Assembly: GCF_025717605.1 (NCBI RefSeq)
Contig: NZ_JAJIRQ010000004.1
Span: 8,804-72,803 of the forward strand
Origin: Paucibacter sp. TC2R-5
Lineage (GTDB): Bacteria > Pseudomonadota > Gammaproteobacteria > Burkholderiales > Burkholderiaceae_C
Direction of reading: 5' to 3'
DNA length: 64,000 bases
Shown here: positions 27,213 to 35,277 of the stretch, one piece after another
Layout: each line of letters starts with the position of its first letter
Position numbering within the stretch: the stretch's first letter is position 1
Program-made: the position numbers and the translations under genes
Notes under the pieces: generated by a model
Told to the model about the DNA's origin: nothing
What the model saw: only the letters and a program-made list of their open reading frames with translations
Databases searched by the model: none

Positions 27213-28955
27213 TCACTGGCCCGTCAGCAGCCCAAGCGTATGCGCGCGCATCACCGCCTCGCGGCGCGACTTGACGGCGAGCTTTTTGTACAGGCCCTTC
27301 AAATGCCATTTGGTGGTTTCGTCGCTGACGCCCAAGGCCTGCGCAATGTCCCGGTTGGCATAACCGCGCGCCAGCAGTTGCAGCACGGCCGCCTCCTTCG
27401 GTGTCGGCAGCATCAGGTCCGGCGCGCCGCCGCTCTGTGCAAGTTCAGCCAGGGCCGCCTGCTCCGGCTCGGCATTCGGGCCATTTTTGGCACCTACATA
27501 ACCCAATAGTTGCAGCACCGCCTGTGGATTCTTGAGGTGCAACATCCCGTTCTGTGCGCCGGCCAGATGCGCCATGCGTGAATAGGAATAGGCCTGCGCC
27601 ATGTGGTCGGCCTCGGCCCAGGCGTCGGCAATAAAGGCCAACAGCGCCGACGGCGGCCGCCAGCCCTGCAAACCCATGCCCCGGTCCAAGGCCGTTTGTG
27701 CAAAGTGGACGGTGGCCGTCGGCGCCGTCATCCCCGTTGGCTCGGGCAATTTGCGGTGCCGGTGCACCTCGGCCAAGGCTTCGCTGACGTCGATCGCCAC
27801 GGCCGCATAGCCGTAGCGCTCGATCAGGCCTTGCGCCTCCTCGATGGCAGCGATGGCTTCACCGACTCGCCCAGCTTCGGCCAGTGCGCGCCCTTGGCGC
27901 GCCAAGAGCTTGGCCAGATTGGCATTCGACTTGGCCTCGCGGTGCAGGCGGATCGCCTCGGCCATCACGTCAATCGCCTCCAAGGGCCGGTCCAAGCCAG
28001 CCAAGGTCAAGGCCATTTCACTGCAGGCAAAGGCGCTCGCCCCGCCGGCTGGGGCCACGCGCAACATCGTCAAGGCATCGCTGAGCACCGCCCGGCTTTC
28101 CTCAAAGCGGCCCAGATGGCGCAGGACACGGCCGATCTGAATCTGGCTGGTGCCGACCAAAACCGGCCAGCGGCTGTGCCGGGCCATTTCGGCGGCGGCC
28201 TCGAAGCAAGTCGTGGCCTGATCCAGCTCACCCAGCTCCAGCCACGCATTGCCCTCATTCATCTTCACCACGCAAGCCAAGCGCAGCAGCCCCATATCTT
28301 GGGCCATGGGCGCGGCGCGCGCGAACAAGGCGGCCGCCTCGGCCGGCTCACGCAGGCACAGCGGCAGCGCCTGCGCGACCAAATCAAGCGCCTGACAGGC
28401 AGCATCAGCGGCCAGGGTGCTGGCGGCACGAAGCAAATCCGCCTGCGCCGTATCTGCTTGGGCGGTGCTGACGCTGGTCTCGCAGCGCAACAGGCCCTGG
28501 GCAATCCCGCTGCGCTGGGCATCCTGACCCTGGGCAAAAAAGTCCCTGGCCTGTTCGAGCGCCCGCAACTCGCGCTCACGCAGGCTGGCCGCTTTGGCAA
28601 CACTGGCTTCGATCAGCAGCGCATCACCTTCGGCATCGGGGTCGATGGCCGGCGTCAAGTGCTCGCGGGCACGTGCCAGCAAACCCTCCGCCTCGCTCAG
28701 GCGTGAAAACAAGGCCGAGATCTCGCTCGCCGCCAAGCAAAGCCGGGCCGTCAAGGCGCTGCTGACCGCAGCGTCCAAGGGGTGCGAGCGCAAGCGCCGT
28801 TCCGCCTCGGCGATCAAGCTCATCGCTCGCAGGCTGTCGCGTTGGCGCAAATGCCAGGCCAGCTCGGTCTGGGCCTGCACGCGCGCACCGCGCGTGGCCG
28901 ACTCCAGGCTTTGCTCAAGCAAGCTCAGTTCTTGCTCCGTAATCGCGAACTTCAT
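27213..28955 (-). CDS. LuxR-family transcriptional regulator with TPR-like body (MalT-like architecture without ATPase)
   Basis: A 580-residue protein. Residues about 1-490 are helical and alanine/leucine-rich with TPR-like periodicity (for example LDQATTCFEAAAEMARH, LGRFEESRAVLSDAL). The last 65 residues form a LuxR helix-turn-helix: PTPKEAAVLQLLARGYANRD, then IAQALGVSDETTKWHLKGLY and a KSRREAVMRA end. No AAA-ATPase or receiver domain is present, unlike MalT. It probably senses a protein or small molecule through the repeat region and controls nearby genes. It lies 144 bases upstream of the PEP-CTERM operon on the same strand, suggesting control of those genes or read-through. Confidence 0.85.
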   Translation of the reverse strand: MKFAITEQELSLLEQSLESATRGARVQAQTELAWHLRQRDSLRAMSLIAEAERRLRSHPLDAAVSSALTARLCLAASEISALFSRLSEAEGLLARAREHLTPAIDPDAEGDALLIEASVAKAASLRERELRALEQARDFFAQGQDAQRSGIAQGLLRCETSVSTAQADTAQADLLRAASTLAADAACQALDLVAQALPLCLREPAEAAALFARAAPMAQDMGLLRLACVVKMNEGNAWLELGELDQATTCFEAAAEMARHSRWPVLVGTSQIQIGRVLRHLGRFEESRAVLSDALTMLRVAPAGGASAFACSEMALTLAGLDRPLEAIDVMAEAIRLHREAKSNANLAKLLARQGRALAEAGRVGEAIAAIEEAQGLIERYGYAAVAIDVSEALAEVHRHRKLPEPTGMTAPTATVHFAQTALDRGMGLQGWRPPSALLAFIADAWAEADHMAQAYSYSRMAHLAGAQNGMLHLKNPQAVLQLLGYVGAKNGPNAEPEQAALAELAQSGGAPDLMLPTPKEAAVLQLLARGYANRDIAQALGVSDETTKWHLKGLYKKLAVKSRREAVMRAHTLGLLTGQ

Positions 28956-29082
28956 GGGACTATTTTAGAGGCCGCCCACCGACGGCTCGATGCCGGCTTC
29001 GGCGAGGCCGTCTGACCCTTGGCTCGCCCAACGAATTGCAGCACTCAGGCCGAGGCGGCCAAAAAGTCGAGTGCCTCGGTCA

Positions 29083-29982
29083 TCAAGGCAGCACGACCGC
29101 CTGCCATCCCGGGCTAGGATTAAAGCTTGTGATTGCCGCCGCAGCCTTGGCCGAATTCGGGCCCAGATCGGCCTCGAACACCTGGCCGGCCTGGTTGACC
29201 ATGAAGCTCATCACACCGCTATCGCCATACTTCAGCGGCCAGGCCAGCATCGCAAAGCCGGTCTCCATGCGCTTGCCGATCAGGTAGCTGCGTGCGCCAC
29301 CCTTGGCTGCGTCGCCCTGCGCGGTCAGCAGCTTGAAGCGGTAGCCGTGATAGCCCTCGCCAGCTTTCTTGGGCAAGAAGGCTTCACCCAAAGGGCTTTC
29401 ATCGCCCAGGCTGGCGGGCCAAATCAGACCGTCCCGCTGGCCTGCCGTGCTGATGATGCGCTGGGCATACTCGAGCACACCGTCGCCATTGCGATCGACC
29501 GACGCATACTCGCGCTGGGCATCGACCGAGGCCAACAAGGCCTGGATGGTGGCGTGCTCATTGGCGCCAATGCGGCGCTCCAGCACATTGAGTTTGCCGC
29601 CCGCCATATCAAAGCGCCACTGGCCGTCTTTGCCCTGCAGCAGCGGAATCGGCAGCGCCCAAGGGTCGGTGCCGACGAGCATCTCGCCCAGGCCTTGCTT
29701 GACCGTGACCGAGCGGGCTTGATGGGCTTTTTCCAAGAAGGTGTAGCGATCATCGGCCGACACTTCGCCCAGCGGCATCAGCTTGGCCCAGTCTTTGCCC
29801 AAGACCTTTTTGAGCGCGACAGGGTCACTGCTCGCGACCGCGTCGATGAAGGCATCGGCCGCCGCTTCCGGCTTGGCGAAGGCGGTCTGTGCGTGTGCAG
29901 CACCGCTAAGCGCCAGACCAGCAACCAAGGCCAGGTGGCGGAGTTTAAGCAGAGGCTTGAGGGATGTTGTTCTGAAATTCAT
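29083..29982 (-). CDS. DUF2950 family periplasmic protein
   Basis: A 299-residue exported protein (signal LRHLALVAGLALSGAAHAQ). The DUF2950 pattern is clear: FAKPEAAADAFIDAV, GQWRFDM, ERRIGANE, YASVDRNGDGVLEYAQR, a GLIWPA segment, and PLGEAFLPKK followed by YHGYRFKLLTAQG. The function of this family is unknown. It is usually paired with a DUF3300 protein, as here, with the DUF3300 gene 32 bases upstream. AAGGA sits nine bases before the ATG. Confidence 0.92.
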   Translation of the reverse strand: MNFRTTSLKPLLKLRHLALVAGLALSGAAHAQTAFAKPEAAADAFIDAVASSDPVALKKVLGKDWAKLMPLGEVSADDRYTFLEKAHQARSVTVKQGLGEMLVGTDPWALPIPLLQGKDGQWRFDMAGGKLNVLERRIGANEHATIQALLASVDAQREYASVDRNGDGVLEYAQRIISTAGQRDGLIWPASLGDESPLGEAFLPKKAGEGYHGYRFKLLTAQGDAAKGGARSYLIGKRMETGFAMLAWPLKYGDSGVMSFMVNQAGQVFEADLGPNSAKAAAAITSFNPSPGWQAVVLP

Positions 29983-30014
29983 GGCTATTCCTTTTGCTTT
30001 TCTGTGGCCCGTGC

Positions 30015-31355
30015 TCAGCGATGCCGTCCGCCGCCGCCGCCGGCACGCCCGCCGCCACCGGCTGGCCTGCCGCCACCCCCCGAATGCTGGCTCATGGAGC
30101 CACGGCTCGCTTGGCCGCGCGAAGCATTGGCCCGCGAGGCACCGCTGTCATGCACGCCCGACAGCGCGCCGCTATGGCTATTGCTGCCGCCACTGCTGCC
30201 ACGGTTGGCCGCCCTGTTCGAGGCTGAGGTGTCGCGCTGAGTTGGGCGACTGTCAGCGCCGCCCCGATCCACCTTGTTGACGGCCTGATGGGCCTTGTCA
30301 CGGTCGGCACCTTGCAACTTCTCGCGCCCGGCGACCGGATCGGCACCGCGGTCCTTCAAGGTGTCAGCGGCGCGCGCGCGGTCCGCATCCCGTTGGCCGT
30401 CCTTGCCTTTGAAGGCATCGCGGTCCTTGCCACCTGCTGCTTGAGCCTTGTTGCCATACTGCTCGCGGCTCTTGGCATCGCGGTAAGGCACATCTTTGCG
30501 CCGCTCGGGGTTGTGCTTGAAGCTGTTGTTATTGTTGGTGATGTGGCGGTTGCTGACGTTGATATTGTTGTAACGATTGACGTTGATATCGACGCTGTGG
30601 TGGCCCCAGTTATAGCCACCCCACAGGGAATTGTGAATGCCGACAATGGCCGCACCCCACACCACGCCCGCAACAAATGCGCCGCCTGGATAGTAGTAAG
30701 GGGGCGGCGCCCAGTAGTAAGGCGGGTAGGTCGGATACCACCAGCTGCCGTACACCACAGTCGGCTGATAGACCGGCACATAAACCGTCTGCGGCTGCGT
30801 CGGCTCGATGATGATGACTTGCTTGTTGTTCTCGGTCTGGGTCGTGACCTTTTGCTGTTCGTTCGCCTTCAGGTTGCCGGCTTCTTGCGCCTTCTTGCGC
30901 ATGAACTGCACCCGGTCCATCAAGTGAGCAGGGTCGGCCAAAAAGGCGTCGCCCAGGCGCTGCACATCGCCGGGGTTGGCGTCCATCATCGCCAAGACCT
31001 GCGGGAAGGCGACCAGCGATTGCACGGAGGGCTCCCAGGGCTTGGTCTCGATCTGCTTGACCGCAGCGTCACCTTTTTCATCCGGATGGGCTTTGGACCA
31101 GGCGGCAGCTTCCTTGACGTCGCTGGGGTAGGTCGAGGCCATCAAGATCTGCGACAGCAGCGAGTCCGGATAGAGCGCAATCGGCGCCAACATCTGGTCC
31201 AGCTCTTCATCCTTGAAAGTCGCATCGGCAGAGCGCGCAGCGCCCATCATGCCGATGGCGCATAAAGTTAGCATCAGCAGGGCGCGCAATAAACGCCCCC
31301 AGCTCGGGCCCCAATTTGGGCCTGCGGCAGTTCGATGTAAGGCAGCAGTCTTCAT
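30015..31355 (-). CDS. DUF3300 family protein with low-complexity C-terminus
   Basis: A 446-residue exported protein (hydrophobic segment around residues 22-40). The DUF3300 domain covers about residues 48-240: LDQMLAPIALYPDSLLSQIL, STYPSDVKEAAAW, KPWEPSVQSLVAFP, DPAHLMDRVQFMRKKA, and an aromatic PYYWAPPPYYYPGG stretch. From about 260 the chain is basic and low in complexity (Asn, Arg, Gly, Ser, Asp), ending with Gly-rich RPAGGGGRAGGGGG-type repeats. It forms an operon with the DUF2950 gene. AAGGAACGG precedes the ATG. The role is unknown; an envelope-related function is likely from the export signal. Confidence 0.9.
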   Translation of the reverse strand: MKTAALHRTAAGPNWGPSWGRLLRALLMLTLCAIGMMGAARSADATFKDEELDQMLAPIALYPDSLLSQILMASTYPSDVKEAAAWSKAHPDEKGDAAVKQIETKPWEPSVQSLVAFPQVLAMMDANPGDVQRLGDAFLADPAHLMDRVQFMRKKAQEAGNLKANEQQKVTTQTENNKQVIIIEPTQPQTVYVPVYQPTVVYGSWWYPTYPPYYWAPPPYYYPGGAFVAGVVWGAAIVGIHNSLWGGYNWGHHSVDINVNRYNNINVSNRHITNNNNSFKHNPERRKDVPYRDAKSREQYGNKAQAAGGKDRDAFKGKDGQRDADRARAADTLKDRGADPVAGREKLQGADRDKAHQAVNKVDRGGADSRPTQRDTSASNRAANRGSSGGSNSHSGALSGVHDSGASRANASRGQASRGSMSQHSGGGGRPAGGGGRAGGGGGRHR

Positions 31356-31695
31356 ATTCCGTTCCTTCGAAGGACAGTCATTCTTTTGAGCATCGGTAAT
31401 ATAAGCGATCGAGGGCTGTGTAGAAACAGGGTTATGAGTGGCCGGTGAAACGGCCTTTAAGCTGCTCTCAATCTGCCCTCAATCTACTCTACCGGGCTCC
31501 GAAAAACGCGGGCCAGAAGTGGTGGGGCGCCGATTCGAGACGGGAGGGCCGCGCTGAACCGCTTTACCATTCGGCCCGTCGAGCGCAGTCGCGCTTCTGA
31601 CTTAGTCGCCCTGCAGACCAATTTCGGGACACCCTCGCGCCTTGAGCAAGCCACATGGCGGCGAGCGCCCTCACTGATCAAAGCATCGAACTCCA
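31356..31695. other. Intergenic region between divergent genes
   Basis: About 340 bases between the DUF3300 gene (minus) and the MipA-like gene (plus). It must hold both promoters, but I recognise no clear -35/-10 pair. It contains a weak tRNA-like stretch at 31520-31580 listed separately. Confidence 0.5.
31520..31580 (-). other. Possible tRNA remnant
   Basis: Read on the minus strand, GGGCCGAATGGTAAAGCGG resembles the D-arm region of a serine or leucine tRNA, and TCTCGAATC followed by GGCGCCCCACCA resembles a T-arm with an encoded CCA. The middle is too short for an anticodon arm and the stems do not pair well. I treat it as a decayed fragment or chance. Confidence 0.15.
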
Positions 31696-32541
31696 ATGCA
31701 CAACTTCAAATCCAATTCAAGCCAGATCAAGGTCGCGGCTTGCCGTAGCAACTCACTCGCGGCCTTGCTTGCGCTTGGCCTTTGTAGTGCGATGCCGGCG
31801 GCGCATGCCGATGATTTGTTGGCCATCAGGGCCATGTTGGGCGACACAGAGCGCTCGCCGGTGCCGGGCGGTTGGACAGTGGGCGGCGTGGCCTACACCG
31901 GCTCTTCGGTCTACAAGGACGGGCCCAACACGACGCTGCCCGTCCCCGGCGGCATCTATATCGGCAAAGACTTTATGTATCTGGGCGACCGCGCTTTCTA
32001 CACCTTTGCGCGCCAGGGGTCCATGCAGTTTTACGGTCGCCTCAGGCTGCGTTTGGGTAATCTCGATCCGGCGGATACGTCCAAATGGGAAGGGATGGAA
32101 AAGCGCAAGGGCCAGCTTGAGGCGGGTTTGGGCGTGGGCCTGGTCAGCGACGTTGGCCTCTGGACCGCGCGCTTCAGCAGCGACGTCAGCGGCCGCAGCA
32201 AGGGCACGGAGTTGCTCTTCAACTGGTCGGCGCCCTTGGTGCATGAACGCTGGATGGTGATGCCGGGCGTGGGCGCGATGTGGCGCCAAGACAAGCTGGC
32301 CAACTACTTTTTTGGCGGCGTCTCGGCGGCCGAGGCGGCGCCCGGTCGGCCGGCTTACAACGTCGGCCATGCATGGTCTGTTGTGCCCAGTTTGGTGGCG
32401 TCGTACCGAATCAACCCGCAATGGTTGATCGGCGGCGTGCTGAGCGCTGATGTGTTCTCTGACACGATCAAGAACAGCCCGCTGGTGCAGCAAAGAGCAC
32501 GCTACGACATTTTGTTCGGCGTGGGATACGTCTGGCGCTGA
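31696..32541 (+). CDS. MipA/OmpV family outer-membrane protein
   Basis: A 281-residue outer-membrane barrel with a signal peptide (SLAALLALGLCSAMPAAHA). Family features: PVPGGIYIGKDFMYLGDRAF, WSAPLVHERW, YFFGGVSAAEAAPGRPAY and a C-terminal aromatic ending (VGYVWR). MipA binds MltA and PBP1B in E. coli, while other members are porins. The basic N-terminus is long (about 22 residues before the hydrophobic stretch), so a later start is possible. It converges with the sugar-kinase gene. There is no clear terminator. Confidence 0.85.
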   Translation: MHNFKSNSSQIKVAACRSNSLAALLALGLCSAMPAAHADDLLAIRAMLGDTERSPVPGGWTVGGVAYTGSSVYKDGPNTTLPVPGGIYIGKDFMYLGDRAFYTFARQGSMQFYGRLRLRLGNLDPADTSKWEGMEKRKGQLEAGLGVGLVSDVGLWTARFSSDVSGRSKGTELLFNWSAPLVHERWMVMPGVGAMWRQDKLANYFFGGVSAAEAAPGRPAYNVGHAWSVVPSLVASYRINPQWLIGGVLSADVFSDTIKNSPLVQQRARYDILFGVGYVWR

Positions 32542-32746
32542 TTGGCCAGGGGCTGCGCTTCTAGGGGGGGCATGTCGCTCAAATGGCGCAGGGGCTGGCA
32601 AGCGTCAGTCAGCTGTGAAAGCGCATGCCTCGCAAAAACCACCCTGCAGCGATTCTGGGCAGCCCAGGCCCAATCTCCAAACGAGTCAACAGCGCGGAAA
32701 AAAACAGTATTTCTCGGCCTCAACCTGTCAGTTCTGACAGTTGAAT

Positions 32747-33694
32747 TCAGACCCGAACACAGCTATTCGACACCTCGCTGACCACAACTTGACCCGCCAA
32801 CAGCGCCAGTTGCTGCAGGCTCAAGGGCGCCGCCCCCGCCACTTGGCAAGCGGCCGCGCCGGCTGCTACCGCCCAACGCAGATGTTGCTGCGGCGGCGCT
32901 CCGATGGGTTCGCGCAGCAGACTGAACAGCAAGCCGGCCATGGCGGCATCGCCGGCGCCGACCGTGTCAACCACGTCTATCTCCGGTGGGCGCGCCTGCA
33001 CTTCTCCTTCATCATGAAATAGACTCGCCCCGTCAGCACCACGCGTTAGCAGCACCAGCGCATGCGGATTCCAATCGGTGATTTGCGCCAGCCCGAGCCT
33101 ATGGTCGGGGCTGCGGAACAGGCCGCAGAGGTCTTCGTCCGAGACCTTGATCACGTCGGCGATGCGGCACATGCGCTGTAGCGTAGCGTCGTATCGCGCA
33201 TCCATGGCCATGGCGCGGAAGTTCGGGTCATAGCTGATGCGCTTGCCCGCGCTTTTCAGCGACTCGGCCAAATCGAGCAGGCGCGCAGCCAATGGTTCGC
33301 GCGTCAGGCTGATGCCGCCGAAATGCGCCCACAACAGATCGTCGCGCCAGCCACGGGGTAGCGCATCCGGCTGAAAGTACAGGTCGGCGCTGTCGTCGCC
33401 GACAAAGAAATACTGCGGCGGCGCGGTCTCGTGCACCACGGCCAGCAAGGGCGACTTATGGGCTAACTGCTGAGTGAAGCGCATATCGAGGCCGGCAGCT
33501 TGGGCTGCCTGCCACAGCGCCTGGCCGAACACATCGGCGCTGATCGCTCCGCCAAAGGCCGTGGGCACACCCAAGCCCGCCAGCGCTCTCGCCAGATTCC
33601 ACGGTGCGCCGCCGCAGACCGAAGTCCATTGCTCGGGCCCGCTGCGTATCAGGTCGGTCAGCGCCTCGCCGAAGGAAACCACGCTTGGCATCAT
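32747..33694 (-). CDS. PfkB-family sugar kinase (probable fructokinase)
   Basis: A 315-residue PfkB/ribokinase-family kinase. Seen are the N-terminal sugar-binding GGAPWNLARALAGLG, the acceptor region SYDPNFR and the ATP/anion-hole motif DTVGAGDAAMAG with the catalytic Asp. This pattern fits bacterial fructokinases. The gene overlaps the upstream isomerase gene by four bases (ATGA), so translation is probably coupled. Together they would turn mannose into fructose and then fructose 6-phosphate, or process a related ketose. The kinase start has two ATG codons in a row (33694 and 33691). Confidence 0.9.
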   Translation of the reverse strand: MMPSVVSFGEALTDLIRSGPEQWTSVCGGAPWNLARALAGLGVPTAFGGAISADVFGQALWQAAQAAGLDMRFTQQLAHKSPLLAVVHETAPPQYFFVGDDSADLYFQPDALPRGWRDDLLWAHFGGISLTREPLAARLLDLAESLKSAGKRISYDPNFRAMAMDARYDATLQRMCRIADVIKVSDEDLCGLFRSPDHRLGLAQITDWNPHALVLLTRGADGASLFHDEGEVQARPPEIDVVDTVGAGDAAMAGLLFSLLREPIGAPPQQHLRWAVAAGAAACQVAGAAPLSLQQLALLAGQVVVSEVSNSCVRV

Positions 33695-34938
33695 GATGCC
33701 GCCCGCTCCAGCGCGGCCAGCATCTCATAGCAGGCGCCCATGGTGTGGTAGTCGGTCTTGCCGGCCGGGCTCTTCTCGTCGCTATAGGCGCTGTTGTCCG
33801 GCTTGAGGATGCGAAACCATGCGCCGTGCTGATGGTCGATCATGTGATCCCAGGCGTAAGACCAAATCAAGTCGTACCAGGCCCAGTACTGGGCCTCGCC
33901 GGTGCGCAAGGCCAAGAGGCCGGCGGCGGCCAGGCTTTCGGCCTGCACCCAGAAATACTTGTCGGCATCGCAGACCTCGCCGTCTGGGGCAAAGCCGTAG
34001 ACCAGGCCGCCATGCTCGCGGTCCCAGGCGTGGCGCATCGCCTGGCTGAACAAGGCCTGCGCACGCGGCAGCAGCCAGTCGCCGTCGTCTGCCAGCAAAG
34101 CGCGGTGGCGCTCCAGCGTCAGCAAGAGCTTGGCCCATTCGCTCAAATGACCCGGCTGTATGCCCCAGGGGCGGAAGATATTCGTCTTGTCTTCGCGGTT
34201 GTAGTCCCAATCGGGCAGCCAGTCGGATTTGTAATGCTCCCAGATCTGGCCATCGGACAGTGCTGCTTGGCGCATGGTGATATTGCGCGCCAGGGTTTCG
34301 GCGCGCAGCAAATAGCGCTGATCGGCCGTTGCGTCAAAGGCCGCCAGCATCGCTTCACAGGCATGCATATTGGCGTTCTGACCTCGGTAGGGGTCAAGTC
34401 TTGACCAATCTGCGCTGGCCACGTCGGCATACAAGCCGGCCTCGGGGTTCCAGAACCGCGCCTCCATCAAAGCCCAGGTTTCGTCCATCCAAGCCACGGC
34501 TTCGGGCTCACCCGCCAGCGCAGCATGGGCATAGGCCAGCATCACAAAGGCCAGGCCGTAGCAATGGTTGTCGGCGTCAATGGGCTGTGCAGCGCCGTCT
34601 TGCCAGCGCAAGCACCACAGGTAGCCGCCAGTGTCGGGTTGGCGATGGGCGTCGCGCAGGAAGCGCAGACCGTGACGCATCATCTGCCGGTATTGCTCGC
34701 CCCCAAAGTGACGATAGGCCATCGCATAGTTGAAAACAAAGCGAGTGCTGCTGACCAGATGGCGGGTTTGTGAGTCATAGACCCTTCCGTCATCGCGGTA
34801 GAAGTGGAAGAAGCCGCCACTTGCATCGACGCACACCGGATCGTAAAAACTCAAGGCGTGGCGCACATGGGCGCGCAAGGTGGCGGGGTCGCGAAAATTC
34901 GGGGAGTCCGGCTGACCGGTTTTTGCAGGCGTATTCAT
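33691..34938 (-). CDS. N-acylglucosamine 2-epimerase (AGE) family isomerase, probable mannose isomerase
   Basis: A 415-residue soluble protein with the alpha/alpha-barrel pattern of the AGE family: GGFFHFYRDDGRVYDSQTRH, FVFNYAMAYR, DADNHCYGLAFVMLAYAH, NANMHACEAMLAAF and the late His-containing EHYKSDW...GIQPGHLSEW and DHQHGAWF. The His and Glu residues of the active site (as in YihS/mannose isomerase) are present. The ATG at 34938 begins the family-type N-terminus; 42 codons of open frame upstream are not protein-like. It overlaps the kinase gene by four bases. The mannose-to-fructose role is from family and context. Confidence 0.85.
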   Translation of the reverse strand: MNTPAKTGQPDSPNFRDPATLRAHVRHALSFYDPVCVDASGGFFHFYRDDGRVYDSQTRHLVSSTRFVFNYAMAYRHFGGEQYRQMMRHGLRFLRDAHRQPDTGGYLWCLRWQDGAAQPIDADNHCYGLAFVMLAYAHAALAGEPEAVAWMDETWALMEARFWNPEAGLYADVASADWSRLDPYRGQNANMHACEAMLAAFDATADQRYLLRAETLARNITMRQAALSDGQIWEHYKSDWLPDWDYNREDKTNIFRPWGIQPGHLSEWAKLLLTLERHRALLADDGDWLLPRAQALFSQAMRHAWDREHGGLVYGFAPDGEVCDADKYFWVQAESLAAAGLLALRTGEAQYWAWYDLIWSYAWDHMIDHQHGAWFRILKPDNSAYSDEKSPAGKTDYHTMGACYEMLAALERAAS

Positions 34939-35277
34939 TCGGCAATTAGAAGCCAGGATAGGCCCCAATAGTGACTGCACCCTGCGAGCCTTGCTAGCCC
35001 TTATCCTTAGAAATGCTGCGCTTTGAGTTTGCCAAAGGGCTGCTTGCGGACCTGCTTCGGACATGCGATCGCCGAGTCGCTGAACGGCCGGACTCGAAGG
35101 AAGCTGCTATGGACTACCTGAAAATGAGCGTCAGCAATTGGCCTAACGCTAGATTTGGGCGAGCTTCGGCAAAGGGCACTTTGATGCCATTTTTCGCCCT
35201 TTTCCGCCCTTTTCCGCCCATTCCCGCCCGCATCAGCGCTAAGTTGGCTGGCTGGCTGGCCGCCAGCAGCCAGCCCC
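34939..35277. other. Intergenic region with a ten-base tandem repeat
   Basis: About 340 bases between the isomerase gene start and the 3' end of the permease-M1 gene. The only clear structure is the tandem repeat at 35191-35229. No gene or terminator is recognised. Confidence 0.5.
35191..35229 (+). repeat. Tandem repeat of a ten-base unit (TTTTCCGCCC-like) x4
   Basis: Four near-identical units read TTTTCGCCC, TTTTCCGCCC, TTTTCCGCCC and ATTCCCGCCC in a row. The array is C- and T-rich on the plus strand and lies about 50 bases beyond the stop of the permease-M1 gene. No role is known. Confidence 0.85.
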
